A stretch of DNA of 64,000 bases from Simplicispira suum (GTDB lineage Bacteria > Pseudomonadota > Gammaproteobacteria > Burkholderiales > Burkholderiaceae_C). The position numbers and the translations under genes are program-made. The first letter of the stretch is position 1. Each line of letters opens with the position of its first letter. The notes below the pieces were generated by a model. The model saw only the letters and a list, made by a program, of their open reading frames with translations. It ran no database searches and was not told the DNA's origin. The stretch spans positions 3,720,001 through 3,784,000 of the forward strand of contig NZ_CP027669.1 in the NCBI RefSeq assembly GCF_003008595.1, written 5' to 3'. Below, in pieces: positions 8,964-19,110 of this stretch.

Positions 8964-10046
8964 ATGGAAATCCGCATTACGGGCCTGACCAAGCACTACG
9001 TCTCTGAAGGTCGCACCGTCAAGGCGCTTGATGGCGTCGATCTGACGATCCCCGCCAACCACATCTTCACCTTGCTGGGGCCGAGCGGCTGCGGCAAGAC
9101 GACGCTGCTGCGCTGCATTGTCGGGCTGGAGACGCCCGACGACGGTGAGATTCGCATTGGCGATGACATCGTCTGGTCGCGCCAGAAAGGCATTGCTGTC
9201 CCCACGGAACAGCGCGGTTTGGGCATGGTGTTCCAGACCTACGCGATCTGGCCGCACATGAACGTGTTTGACAACGTGGCCTACCCGCTCACCGTACGCG
9301 GACTGTCGCGCGCGCAGATCAACGCGAAAGTGGCCGAGGTGCTGCGCTTCGTGCAGCTCGATGGCCTGGGCCACCGCCCTGCCACGCGCCTCTCAGGCGG
9401 ACAGCAGCAGCGCGTGGCGCTGGCCCGAGCCTTGGTGGCCGAACCACGCGTCATCCTGTTTGATGAGCCGCTCTCCAACCTGGACGCCAAGCTGCGCGAA
9501 GAAACGCGCAAGGAGCTGCGCCGCTTTCTCAGCCAGCTCGACATCACCGCCATCTATGTCACGCACGACCGGGTCGAGGCGCTGGCGCTCTCTGATTCGA
9601 TAGCCGTCATGCGCGCCGGCCATATTGTTGAAATCGGCGCGCCGCGCAAGATTTACTTCGCTGCCGAGCACCGCTTCGTCGCCGACTTCATCGGCCGCGC
9701 CAACCTGATCGACGCCACCGTGCGCAGCCACGCCGATGGGGCAACCCAGATCGATTGCGCGCTGGGTTCCATCCGCTGTGCGCCCAGCGAGCATGCGCAG
9801 GCAAGCCAGGTCACGCTGTGCCTGCGCCCCGAGTTTTTGCAGGTGCTAGGCGGCACGCTACCAGGCACCAATGTGCTGAACGGGCAAATCGAATCGATTG
9901 ACTTCGTCGGCGAGGTGAACGAAGCCGAAATCCGCGTGGGCGAAACCCTGCTGCTGGCGCGCACCGCAGCCGATACGGAGCTGGTGGTCGGCAGCCAGGT
10001 CAGCATCGCCCTGGCGCCAGAGCACTGCTTGCTGGTGGCCGCCTGA
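8964..10046 (+). CDS. ABC transporter ATP-binding protein (FbpC/PotA type)
   Basis: A 360-residue cytoplasmic ATPase that powers the importer. The Walker A motif GPSGCGKTT is at residues 39-47. The signature is LSGGQQQR, Walker B is RVILFDEPLSNLDAK, and the switch His is in VTHDRVEAL. The C-terminal 110 residues fit a TOBE regulatory domain (CLRPEFLQV and following), as in FbpC, PotA and MalK. It lies between the binding protein (15-bp gap) and the permease (2-bp gap), so the three are one operon. Confidence 0.92.
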   Translation: MEIRITGLTKHYVSEGRTVKALDGVDLTIPANHIFTLLGPSGCGKTTLLRCIVGLETPDDGEIRIGDDIVWSRQKGIAVPTEQRGLGMVFQTYAIWPHMNVFDNVAYPLTVRGLSRAQINAKVAEVLRFVQLDGLGHRPATRLSGGQQQRVALARALVAEPRVILFDEPLSNLDAKLREETRKELRRFLSQLDITAIYVTHDRVEALALSDSIAVMRAGHIVEIGAPRKIYFAAEHRFVADFIGRANLIDATVRSHADGATQIDCALGSIRCAPSEHAQASQVTLCLRPEFLQVLGGTLPGTNVLNGQIESIDFVGEVNEAEIRVGETLLLARTAADTELVVGSQVSIALAPEHCLLVAA

Positions 10047-10048
10047 CC

Positions 10049-11728
10049 ATGGACCCGCAGCGCCGGGGCCTGACGCTCACCCTCATCCTCATCGTCGGCC
10101 TGCTCACCGTCGCGCCGGTGGCCATGCTGCTCCTTGGCAGTTTCTCGCAGGGGCTGGACGCCTTCGGCCAATTCACGCTCGCCAAATATGCCAGCGCCTA
10201 CTCTGACCCTGGCCTGTGGAAGGTGCTTTTCAACACCGCTGTTTTTGTCGTTGGCTCAACGCTGCTGGCCACGCTGCTGGCGCTGTTTCTCGCCTACTTG
10301 AACACGCGCACCGACATTCCGTTCAAGTTTCTGTTCAACGTGCTTGCCATCGTGCCGATGATGATTCCGCACGTGCTGTTTTCGGTGAGCTGGGCGCTGC
10401 TGGCAAACCCCTCCAACGGGCTGATGAATCTGGCCCTGATGGAGACTTTTGGCCTGGACAAGGGGCCACTGAACATCTATTCAATGTCCGGCATGGTTCT
10501 GGTCGAGGGGCTGCTCAACATGCCCATCGCCTACCTGATCATTGCGCCGGCCATGGCGTCGTTTGATGTGTCGCTGGAAGAGTCTTCGCGCGTGTTTGGC
10601 GCAGGCGCCTGGCGCACCTTGCTGCGCATCACCTTGCCCGTACTGCGCCCGGCCATCCTCGCGGCTTTTGTGCTGGGTATTGTGCGCAGCCTGGCCTCGT
10701 ATGCCGTGCCACGCGTGCTCGGCACGCCGGGCAACGAGGAGGTGCTGGCCACCTACCTTTACGAAATGATCTCTGTGGGCTTTGCGCCCGACTACGGCAA
10801 GGCAGCTGCCCTGGGCATGAGCGTGCTGCTGGTGGCCGTGGTCCTAATCTGGCTGTATCGGCGCCTGACCGGCGAGGGCAGCCGCTTCGTCACCATCTCC
10901 AGCCGTGGCTGGCGCCCCGCCGTGGTGCCACTCGGGCGCTGGCGCATGCCGCTGTTTGCACTGGTGGCACTGCTCTCGTTCATTGTCATCGTGCTGCCGG
11001 TGGTGGTGCTGCTCTACACCTCCTTCGTACCTTATTCAATGGTGCCCAGCCGCGCGGCCTTTGCAGCCATGAGTTTCAAGCACTGGGCGGAGGTGCTGAA
11101 CGACGCCACCTCGCTGCTGGCGCTGAAAAACAGCCTGTTCCTGGCCGTCGTCGGCGCCACGCTGGGTGTGCTGCTCTCGCTGTTCGTCGGCTACGTCATC
11201 GTCAAGCTGCGCACGCGCGGCGCGGCGCTGCTCGAGACACTGACTTATCTGTCGTTCGCGTTTCCGGGCATCGTGATCGGCATCGGCTTCATGTGGTTCT
11301 TCGTGCAGACACCGCTGTACGCCACGGTCACCGCCCTGCTCATCGGCTACATCGCCACCTATCTGCCCTATGGCGTGCGGCCACTGGCAAGCGCATTTGT
11401 GCAAGTGCACGACCACCTGGAAGAATCGTCGCTGGTGTGCGGTGCCAGCCGCATGACAACGATGCGCCGCATCATCGTGCCCCTGTTGGTGCCGGGGATT
11501 GTGTCGGCCTGGATTTTGATGGCCACGATGTTCCTGCGTGAGCTGACGCTCTCGGTCGTGCTCTCGCGCCCCGGCAGCGAAGTGCTGGCGGTGCAGGTGC
11601 TGTCGTTTGCCGACGATGGGCTCTGGGGCCAGCTTTCGGCGCTCGGGATCATCATGATCGCCATCTCAACGCTGCTCGTGATCGTCGCCCATCTCATTGG
11701 CAGGCGCTTTGGTGCGCGGGCGGCATAG
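10049..11728 (+). CDS. ABC transporter permease, double-domain (FbpB type)
   Basis: A 559-residue inner-membrane permease containing two fused BPD_transp_1 domains, each with about six membrane segments. Both domains end with an EAA-type coupling loop that contacts the ATPase: EESSRVFGAGAWRTLLRITL in the first half and EESSLVCGASRMTTMRRIIV in the second. This internal duplication is characteristic of FbpB/ThiP-like ferric or thiamine importers, where one chain forms the whole channel. It starts 2 bp after the ATPase stop, so translation is probably coupled. Confidence 0.92.
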   Translation: MDPQRRGLTLTLILIVGLLTVAPVAMLLLGSFSQGLDAFGQFTLAKYASAYSDPGLWKVLFNTAVFVVGSTLLATLLALFLAYLNTRTDIPFKFLFNVLAIVPMMIPHVLFSVSWALLANPSNGLMNLALMETFGLDKGPLNIYSMSGMVLVEGLLNMPIAYLIIAPAMASFDVSLEESSRVFGAGAWRTLLRITLPVLRPAILAAFVLGIVRSLASYAVPRVLGTPGNEEVLATYLYEMISVGFAPDYGKAAALGMSVLLVAVVLIWLYRRLTGEGSRFVTISSRGWRPAVVPLGRWRMPLFALVALLSFIVIVLPVVVLLYTSFVPYSMVPSRAAFAAMSFKHWAEVLNDATSLLALKNSLFLAVVGATLGVLLSLFVGYVIVKLRTRGAALLETLTYLSFAFPGIVIGIGFMWFFVQTPLYATVTALLIGYIATYLPYGVRPLASAFVQVHDHLEESSLVCGASRMTTMRRIIVPLLVPGIVSAWILMATMFLRELTLSVVLSRPGSEVLAVQVLSFADDGLWGQLSALGIIMIAISTLLVIVAHLIGRRFGARAA

Positions 11729-11992
11729 CCAAGGCAAGGGCAGAGCTTTCCATGGCTCCAGCAAATAGATAAGCGAACTCGCAGCGCACCCAGCGGCTGG
11801 GCCGAAGGTCTCGCGGCGCCTGGACTTTATTCAAGCCATCCGAGCCCTCTGGCCCAGTTCTCTCCCCGGCCCTTGGTCTGCTGCTACAGCAAGCGCTGCG
11901 TTGACACGGCGTTTTTCGTAGGTATGGTCGGAGCGACGCAGTGGGTCTGCACATCCTTTTTTTTTGCCCCAGCCTTTCTTGGAGGATTTTCG

Positions 11993-12559
11993 ATGACCAT
12001 TTTTTCAAGCCATGCCTGCGCGCCCAAGCTGGCGGCACTCGTTGCCACGTTGCTGCTGGTGGTGACGCCGGCACAGGCCTTTGAGACCGAAGCCATCGGC
12101 AAATTGACGGCGAATTTCGGGGGCGAAGCGATCACTCAGCCCACGGTGCATATCCAAAGCGGCAAAGAGAAATCCAACACCGCGTTTCTTTTTGTGCAAA
12201 AGGTTGGCTTCTCAAACCTCAGCCTGTCGGGTTACAGCGCCGACAACAAGCGGCTGGGCATCGATGTGTCCTATATGTCGCTGCAGCCTGGCCCGAAAAC
12301 CGCGCAGATAGAGCAGACGGTTACGTATGCACCTGGCGGCAGCACGGCCTTCTGGACTTCTGACGGCGCGCCAAAGCCCGCCAAGATCACCTTCACCACC
12401 TTCGAAGCCAAGGGCAACGAAGGCCGCGCCATTGGCAAATTTGAAGCTCTGGTGTGCTACGTCAAAACCCCAACAGCCGAGCCCGACACCAAGAACTGCC
12501 GCCCCATCGAAGGCAGCTTCGACACCAAGTTCTTCGTCGAGAAACAGTCTGCGTCGTAG
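11993..12559 (+). CDS. Exported protein of unknown function
   Basis: A 188-residue protein with a classic signal peptide (KLAALVATLLLVVTPAQAF; cleavage probably after AQA). The mature part looks beta-rich with no domain I recognise, and contains two Cys in the C-terminal third (ALVCYVKT and TKNCRPIEG) that could form a disulfide in the periplasm. I start it at ATG 11993, which has GGAGG 8 nt upstream. It stands alone: 264 bp of unassigned sequence separate it from the permease, and it converges on hsdR with only 17 bp between stops. I do not assign a function. Confidence 0.75.
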   Translation: MTIFSSHACAPKLAALVATLLLVVTPAQAFETEAIGKLTANFGGEAITQPTVHIQSGKEKSNTAFLFVQKVGFSNLSLSGYSADNKRLGIDVSYMSLQPGPKTAQIEQTVTYAPGGSTAFWTSDGAPKPAKITFTTFEAKGNEGRAIGKFEALVCYVKTPTAEPDTKNCRPIEGSFDTKFFVEKQSAS

Positions 12560-12576
12560 AGCGCGCGAGCACGACT

Positions 12577-15500
12577 TCAGGCCCAGCTTTCCCCCAGCGC
12601 TTCGGCCTGCTGCAGCACCAGCTCCACAGCGGCGTCCTGCATATCGGGCGGGTACTTGTACTTGCGCAGGATGCGCTTGACCATCAGCCGCAGGCTGGCG
12701 CGCACGCTCTCGCGCTCGCTCCAGTCCACCGTCATGCTCTTGCGCAGGTTGTCGGTCAGTTCGTGCGCGATTTTTTTCAGCGTTTCGTCGGTCAGCTGTT
12801 TCACGGCCGACTCGTTGTTGGCCAGCGCGTCGTAAAAGCGCACCTCGTCCTCGCTCAGGCCCAGCGCCTCGCCCCGGCTGGCGGCCTGGCGAAACTTTTT
12901 CGCCATGTCCACCAGTTCTTCCATCACCTGCGCCGTCTCGATGCTGCGGTTCTGGTAGCGGGCAATCACGCCGGTCAGCAGGTCTGAGAATTTGCGCTGT
13001 TGCACCACGTTGGTGGCAAATTTGGCCTTGATCTCGCCTTCCAGCAGGCGCTCCAGCAGCTCCACGGCCAGATTGCGCTCGGGCAGGTTTTTCACCTGGG
13101 CCAGAAACTCGTCGTCGAGCAGGCCGATGTTGGGTTTGTCCAGCCCCACGGCGTCGAAGATGTCCACCACGCGCTCGCTCACCACCGCCTGGCTGATGAT
13201 CTGGCGAATGGCGGCATCGCGCTGCGCATCGGTCCGTTTCTGCGCCGTCACGTCGCGCTTGGTCAAAATCACTTTCACCGCCTGGAAGAACGCCACCTCT
13301 TCACGCAGCGCCTTGGCCTCATGGAGCGTGCAGCACAGGCTGAACGCCTGGCCCATGGCCACCGCCGCATCGGCAAAGCGGCGTTTGCCGTCCTGTGGGC
13401 TGTCTTTGTTCGCGGACCGGATGCCCAGCACATGGTTGGCCGCCCCGGCCAGGGCCTTGTGCCCGCCCGTCAAAAAGCCCGACCAGTCGTAGCCGTGCAG
13501 CAGGCTGCGCAGCACATCCATTTTTTCGAGCAGCAAGGACAGCGCCTCGTGCGCATCCACCGTGGGTTTGCCGCGGCCCTGGCTGGCGGTGTATTCCTTC
13601 ATCGCGGCCTTGAGCTCGTTGCCGATGCCGATGTAGTCCACCACCAGGCCGCCCTGCTTGTCCTTGAACACGCGGTTCACGCGCGCAATGGCCTGCATCA
13701 GGTTGTGGCCCTTCATGGGTTTGTCCACGTACATGGTGTGCACGCAGGGCGCGTCAAACCCGGTCAACCACATGTCGCGCACGATGACGATGCGCAGCAG
13801 GTCAGCCGGGTCCTTGAAGCGCTTTTCCAGCCGTTTCTTGACCTGGCCGCTGTAGATGTGCGGCCGCAACAAAGCCTTGTCGCTGGCACTGCCGGTCATC
13901 ACCACCTTGATGGCGCCGTGCTCTGGGTCTGCACTGTGCCAGTCGGGGCGCAGGCGCACGATCTCCTGATACAGGTGCACGCAGATGTCGCGGCTCATGG
14001 CCACCACCATGGCCTTGCCGTCCTGGGCTTTATTGCGCTCTTCAAAGTGCGCCACCAGGTCGGCCGCCACGCTGGCAATGCGCGGCGTGGCACCCACCAC
14101 TTTCTCCAGCGCGGCCCAGCGGCTTTTGAGCTGGGCCTGGGTGCTTTCCTCTTCGTCCTCGGCCAGCTCGTCCACTTCTTCGTCGAGCAAGGCCAGGTCG
14201 TCGTCTTTGAGCCGCAGCTTGGCCAGGCGGCTCTCGTAGTAGATGGCCACCGTGGCGCCGTCTTCCTTGGCCTGCTGCATGTCATACACATGGATGTAGT
14301 CGCCAAACACGGCGCGCGTGTCGCGGTCCTGGCTGCTGACCGGCGTGCCGGTGAAGGCGACGAAGGTGGCGTTGGGCAGCGCATCGCGCAGGTGCTGGGC
14401 GTAGCCCGCTTGGTAGTGGGTGGTGTACTCGGGCGACGCAAACTCGGCGTGCACGGCGCTGCTGCCCGCATCGCTGGTTACTATGCTTTTAGTAGCTGCT
14501 TGCGCTTGCCCATCAAGCGCCAGAGGCACATTTGGCTTGAAATTTTGCTTGCGCGTCTTGAGCTTGGCTTCAAACCCGTACTGCGTGCGGTGCGCCTCGT
14601 CGGCAATCACCACGATGTTGTGGCGGCTGGACAGCACCGGGAACACATCCTCGTCCTCGCCCGGCATGAACTTCTGGATGGTGGCAAACACAATGCCGCC
14701 CGACGGCCGGTGGGCCAGCAACTGGCGCAATGCGGGGCGCGTGTTGGCCTGCACCGGCTGCTCGCGCAGCAGGTCGGCGCCCAGGCTGAACACGCCAAAC
14801 AACTGGCCGTCGAGGTCGCTCCTGTCGGTGATGACGACGATGGTCGGGTTCTCCATCGCAGGCTCCTGCATCACGCGCGCGGCAAAGCAGGTCATGGTGA
14901 TGCTCTTGCCGCTGCCCTGCGTGTGCCACACCACGCCGCCCTTGCCTCGTTGGTTGCTCGCCAGCCCCTCGCGCGACGCCGCCACCACATGCTCTATAGC
15001 GGCGCGCACCGCGTGGAACTGGTGGTAACCGGCAATCTTCTTGATGAGCTGGCCGTCGTCCTCAAACAGCACAAAAAAGCGCAGATAGTCGAGCAGATAG
15101 CGCGGCGCCAGCACACCGCGCACCAGCGTTTCCAGCTCGTTGAACTGGCCCAGCGGGTCGAGCTGCACGCCGTCAATCGTGCGCCACTGCATGAAGCGCT
15201 CGGCGTTGCTTGACAGCGACCCCAGCCGCGCCTCGCTGCCGTCGGCTATCACCAGCACCTCGTTGAACTGGAACAGGTCGGGGATTTGCTCTTTGTAGGT
15301 CTGAATCTGGTCGTAGGCCTTCCAGATGCTGGCCTCCTGGTCGGCCGGGTTCTTCAACTCCAGCAGCACCAGCGGCAGGCCGTTGACGAACAACACAATG
15401 TCGGGCCGGCGCGTGTGGTGCGGGCCTTTGAGGGTGAACTGGTTCACCGCCCAGAACTCGTTCAATGATGGGTTGGCCCAATCCACCAGCCGCACAAAGT

Positions 15501-15818
15501 CGCCCCGCGTTTCACCGCCCTGCTGGTACTGCACCGGCACTCCCCCACCAGCAGCTTGTGAAACACCCGGTTGGCCGCGAGTTGCGCGGGCAGCCCCAGG
15601 TTTTGCACCTGCTGCACGGCGTCTTCGCGCGCAGCGGCAGGAATGCCGGGGTTGAGCCGGGCAATCGCTTCGCGCAAACGGCCCAGCAGCAGCACCTCGC
15701 GGTAATTGGCGCGCTCGGGGTTCGGGCCATCGGGGGCGATGTCGAAGCTGCTCTGCACCGCGTAGCCCAGGTCCTGCAGCCAGGCCAGGGTTTCTTGTTC
15801 GAGTTGGTCTTCGGTCAT
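12577..15818 (-). pseudogene. hsdR: Type I restriction enzyme R subunit, frameshifted near the N-terminus
   Basis: HsdR is the ATP-dependent translocase and nuclease of type I restriction complexes. The reading frame opens at 15818 ([20 protein letters not shown]), runs to about residue 90 ([10 protein letters not shown]) and then leaves frame. The rest continues in another frame from [18 protein letters not shown] to 12577. Adding one G to the run of five at 15542-15546 restores a continuous LLVGGVPVQY reading. The downstream part has the nuclease motif RPDIVLF...LELKNP, Walker [10 protein letters not shown], the DEAH box [10 protein letters not shown], and [11 protein letters not shown] copy of the short dispersed repeat is inserted in frame at 14481-14527. 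It starts 17 bp after fic. Either it is inactive, or the run is a sequencing error and the gene is intact at about 1080 residues. Confidence 0.85.
14481..14527 (-). repeat. Short dispersed repeat, copy 1 (inside hsdR)
   Basis: A copy of the CTCTAGCGCTT-n-AAGCGC-n-CAGCTAT family in reverse orientation. It ends in the same AAAAGCATAG extension as the copy at 17481. It lies inside the hsdR reading frame, between the DEAH box and the FVAFTGTP motif, and adds about 16-19 residues ([17 protein letters not shown]) without breaking the frame. Confidence 0.7.
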
Positions 15819-15835
15819 AACGTCTCGCGGCCCTC

Positions 15836-16981
15836 TTAGAGCTTCATCAGCTCGATGTACGACTGGTAGCTGTAACTGCGGTTTTTCTTTTGCCCAGTCA
15901 ACTCGGTCACGATGCCCAGCTCGGCCAGCACTTGCACCGCCGCGTTGGCGGTGGGGAAACTGGTGGCCAACTTCTGGCGCACCCGCTCCACGGTGAAGCG
16001 CGGCATCATGGGCAGCAACTCAAACAAGCGGTAGCTGGCAGGCCCGGCTTTGGGCGCTGCCAACAAGCGCCTGCGGTCGGCGGCCACCAAGCTGGCAATG
16101 CTCACAATGCCGCGCTCGGCGTCAAGGGCAGCAGCTTCCACGCCCTGCAGAAAAAACGCCACCCACCCTTCCCAATCGCCATGCGTGCGAATGCTTGAGA
16201 GGTGGCGGTAGTAGTCCGTTTGGTGTTGCTTCAGATAGCCGCTCAGGTACATCAGCGGCTCGGGCAACAAGCCCCAGTGCTCCAGCAGCGCCGCAATCAG
16301 CAAGCGGCCAATGCGGCCATTGCCATCCAGAAAAGGGTGAATGGTTTCAAACTGCGCATGCACGAGCGCCGTCTTCACCAGCGGTGGTAAACCAGGCTGC
16401 GGTGCGTGGATGAACTGCTCCAGTTCGCCCAGCAGCGCGGCGACCTGTTCAGGCGGTGGCGGCACAAACACCGCATTGCCGGGCCGGGTGCCGCCAATCC
16501 AGTTTTGCGAGCGCCGCAGTTCGCCCGGCTGCTTGCCCGTGCCGCGCACGCCACCCTGCAGCAGGCGGTGCGCATCGCACAGCAGCCGCACGCTGAGCGG
16601 CAGGCCCGCAGGGTCCCGCAGGTTGCTCTGCACCAGCCGAAAAGCGCGCAGGTAATTGGTCACCTCTTCCACATCGTCGCTGTTGCCCACCGCCAGGCCC
16701 GCCTCGTCGTCAAACAAGTCGGTCAGCGTGGCCTGCGTGCCCTCGATTTGCGATGTGAGCAGCGCCTCTTTGCGAATGGCGCTGTACAACAACCAATCCA
16801 CCGACGGCACCAACCCCGCCACGCCGGACAAACGGGCCAGCGCCATTTCGGCGGCGTGGTTGGCGGCTGCAAACGCGTCGGCATCCAGCGGCGGCTCGCT
16901 GGGCGGCAAGGCGTGCGGCACGAACACCTTGACCGACTCGCCCAGCGTGGTGGAGGTGATGGTGGTGCCCGTGCTGCGCAT
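15836..16981 (-). CDS. Fic-family AMPylase with C-terminal winged helix
   Basis: A 381-residue Fic enzyme that transfers AMP (or another nucleotide moiety) to a protein hydroxyl. The Fic motif is complete: [12 protein letters not shown] at residues 215-226, with catalytic H215. The self-inhibitory helix motif T/S-xxx-E-G is also present upstream (TSQIEG, T76-E80-G81). That makes it a class II Fic with the inhibitor in cis, so basal activity should be low. The last 70 residues ([20 protein letters not shown], then [13 protein letters not shown]) look like a winged helix, which could bind the gene's own promoter. It is followed 17 bp later by hsdR, so it appears to be an accessory gene of the restriction locus. 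Its target is unknown. Confidence 0.9.
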   Translation of the reverse strand: MRSTGTTITSTTLGESVKVFVPHALPPSEPPLDADAFAAANHAAEMALARLSGVAGLVPSVDWLLYSAIRKEALLTSQIEGTQATLTDLFDDEAGLAVGNSDDVEEVTNYLRAFRLVQSNLRDPAGLPLSVRLLCDAHRLLQGGVRGTGKQPGELRRSQNWIGGTRPGNAVFVPPPPEQVAALLGELEQFIHAPQPGLPPLVKTALVHAQFETIHPFLDGNGRIGRLLIAALLEHWGLLPEPLMYLSGYLKQHQTDYYRHLSSIRTHGDWEGWVAFFLQGVEAAALDAERGIVSIASLVAADRRRLLAAPKAGPASYRLFELLPMMPRFTVERVRQKLATSFPTANAAVQVLAELGIVTELTGQKKNRSYSYQSYIELMKL

Positions 16982-17014
16982 CGTATGAAAGAGTTCTTGA
17001 ATAAGAGCCTGCGG

Positions 17015-17034
17015 TATTAAAGTATTCTTTAATA
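17015..17034. promoter_or_regulatory. Perfect palindrome in the fic-hsdR promoter
   Basis: TATTAAAGTATTCTTTAATA has 8-bp perfect arms around a 4-bp centre. It lies 34 bp upstream of the fic start in a very AT-rich stretch, where an operator overlapping the promoter would be expected. The C-terminal winged helix of Fic makes autoregulation the simplest hypothesis. Confidence 0.6.
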
Positions 17035-17329
17035 AAAAGAGCCGCTATGCAAGCGTGCTTGCAAACAGCAAGGCGCGCTCTGCTGTGGCAGTCTGAAGCG
17101 TTGCGCTACTTTTGGCTGGAACTGGCCAGCCGGCTACTGACCAATTGAGTTGTGCCGCGCTTGCTGCTGCAGGGCAAAGATGCCATGGCGTACTGCCCAG
17201 GAAGCAGTTCAACATGTTTAAAAAATGGCCGTTTCTAAACATGTCGGTCGCTATGTGTATAGAAAACGCCTCTTTTTAAGCATGTGCGCATTCTGGTGGG
17301 TGTTGGATGAAGGCACGCAAAATATTGGC

Positions 17330-17482
17330 AAATTGCCTGATTGGCGACATACCTCAGAAAAACCCGTTCGCCCTGAGCTCGTCGAAGGGCTGTCCCCAAG
17401 GAATGCCCTGGCTTTGACAAGCTCAGCCCGAACGGATGCAGGGGAAAGGCATCTGAGGCAGGCAAATAATCAGGCAAATTGG
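17330..17482. repeat. Large palindromic intergenic element
   Basis: Nested inverted repeats. The outer arms are AATTGCCTGATT (about 17331-17345) and AATCAGGCAAATT (about 17467-17480). The inner arms, about 25 bp each, are at 17364-17390 (CCCTGAGCTCGTCGAAGGGC) and 17411-17435 (GCTTTGACAAGCTCAGCCC), the reverse complement with a few changes. The inner sequence is the kind of GAGCTTGTCGAAGGGC repeat that is widespread in Comamonadaceae genomes. Confidence 0.65.
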
Positions 17483-17528
17483 CTCCTAACGCTTATAGAA
17501 AAAGCGCTAGTAGCTATTAAAAGCATAG
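17481..17528 (+). repeat. Short dispersed repeat, copy 2
   Basis: GGCTCCTAACGCTTATAG followed by AAAGCGCTAGTAGCTATTAA and AAGCATAG: the forward form of the family, with 6-8 bp hairpin arms. It ends 11 bp before the stop of the AlbA-type gene on the other strand, where it could act as a transcript-end hairpin. Confidence 0.75.
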
Positions 17529-17538
17529 TATTTGTTGG

Positions 17539-19024
17539 TCACGGCAATACCTCCCAGCGGCCACCCTTGTTGGGCCCATGCCGCTTCAAGCGGTGTGCGG
17601 ATTTGAGCTTGGCCAATTGCAGTTCGACGGCACGCTGGCTCAGTCCCAGCAGCGCGGCCAACTGCCTGGCGCTCAAAGTGGGCGATTGCCGCAGCAGAGC
17701 CAACACCCGGGATGAAGTTTCTTCCGAAGTTTCTTCCGAAGCTTCTTCCGAAGTTTTGTCCACCGTGTCGGCACCAGGTGCCCACAGCATCTCCAGAACC
17801 GTATGGTCAAAAGGCTCGGCACTGTCGTACAACCCGCAGCCCATGGCCTTGCTGCTCCCAGCCGCTGCGAATCTTGGGCAAGCCTGATCCGGCACGCTCT
17901 CCCAAGTTGATGAGCAAGAACATCTGGTGGAGCGTGCGGTTGCGGAAATCGCTGGCGCCGCCGTGGAGTGCCTGTGCCACCGGCAGGCGCATCATTCCGG
18001 GGTTGCGAAAACTAAAGCCCGCAGGCGACTTGACCACCAGCACCGAGGCCCGGTCGGTGTAATCGGCATGGATCAGGCAGTTCACCAAGGCCTCGCGCAC
18101 GGCCTGGTGGACTGGCGTGTCGTCGATGCGCGCGCCATCTCGAAGCACAAACGGCACCTTCAGGTCGGCCGTCAGTCGCTGAATCACGCGCCGGAAGAAA
18201 TCGTACAAGTTGCCCGACCAGGAACCATCGGGCACCACCCGGTCCAGCCAACGGGTGGGCGAATCGGGCTTGCCGGATTGCTCCTGGTAGTCCACAAAAT
18301 ACAGCGGAAACGCATCGGGCAACGCGGGCCAGCGGCCAAACATCAGCAAGCCTGCAGCCGTCAACCCGGCCCGCCCCAGTGTTTTGTCTTCGCGCCAGCC
18401 GCCCAGCATGCGCAAAAATGCCAAGTCATCCAGCCCCACCCACGGGTGCCCCGGCCGGTGCACGGCAAAGGCGTTGCGGTAGGCGCGCAGGCTGTCGCGA
18501 TCCAGGTCATCCAATCCCAGCCCCTCCAGAATCCGCACGTCGTGGCTGTCCTCCAGTTGCTCGGCGAGCATGCGTTTGACGGTGTCGCCATCGCACAAGC
18601 GGTCGCCCTCGTTCAGGCGGCGGTAGGTGTGCCCCAAAGGCTGGCCGTTCAAAAATACGGGTTTTTGCTGCCGCGTGGCCTGGGGAATATCGACTCGCAA
18701 GACAGTCTTGACGCCAACCACCAACTCCTGCACATCGGCATCGGTCAGCAGATTGGTGCTGACCTTGCCCGGATTGTTCAGGTTGTTGAACAGGTCTGCC
18801 CGCACCTTGGCCGGGTTGGGAATGCCTGCAATGGAAAACACCCCCTCCTTCTCGCGCACTCCCAGCAGCACCACGCCCCCATGGGTGTTGGCCATGGCCG
18901 AATAGGTGGGCCAGAAATCCTTGGGCACCTCGCCCTGGCCGTGCTGCCCTTGGGCGAGCTTGCATTCGAGCTCCACCGTTTCGCGCAGCAGGGACAGGTC
19001 TTCGAGGGAGGTGGGTGAGAACAT
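17539..19024 (-). pseudogene. AlbA_2/GHKL-type ATP-binding regulator with a C-terminal frameshift
   Basis: This is a putative transcriptional regulator of the kind often found inside type I restriction loci. An AlbA_2 (Schlafen-like) domain opens the protein (VELECKLAQGQ...FSAMANTHGG-like; here MANTHGGVVLLGVREKEG). A GHKL-type segment follows, with VREALVNCLIHADYTDRA, and then a C-terminal helix-turn-helix (LSARQLAALLGLSQRAVELQ). The frame from 19024 reaches EQQGHGLR and is then wrong to its stop at 17807. The natural continuation LYDSAEPFDHTVLEMLWAPG is in another frame down to 17539. Removing one G at 17833-17835 joins them. It lies 83 bp after the hsdM/S frame. Function is inferred from the family only. 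Confidence 0.75.
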
Positions 19025-19050
19025 CACACGGGTCCTGGAGCAGAGTTTTA

Positions 19051-19105
19051 AGCCAAATTGAACGCTAGCGCTTTATGGACAAGCGCAAGCAGCTATAAAA
19101 AACAG
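19051..19105 (+). repeat. Short dispersed repeat, copy 3
   Basis: CGCTAGCGCTTTATGGAC followed by AAGCGCAAGCAGCTATAAAA. It occupies the gap between the hsdM/S stop (19111) and the AlbA-type start (19024), so the promoter or spacer between these two island genes is largely made of this repeat. Confidence 0.75.
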
Positions 19106-19110
19106 AGCAA

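Larger units (their letters stand above)
16982..17538. other. Gap between fic and the AlbA-type gene: promoter and repeats, no gene
   Basis: A stretch of 557 bp without a credible gene. It contains the fic promoter palindrome (17015-17034), a large palindromic element (17330-17482) and a copy of the short dispersed repeat (17481-17528). Small open frames here encode repeat-derived strings such as LSLSKP and RRAQGER and are not genes. Confidence 0.7.

Noticed and set aside
13000..15213. 737-codon plus-strand frame across hsdR
   Set aside because: Antisense of hsdR; His/Gln/Val-rich with no domain.
17235..17477. 80-codon minus-strand frame with LSLSKP and RRAQGER
   Set aside because: This is translation of the large palindromic repeat, not a protein gene.
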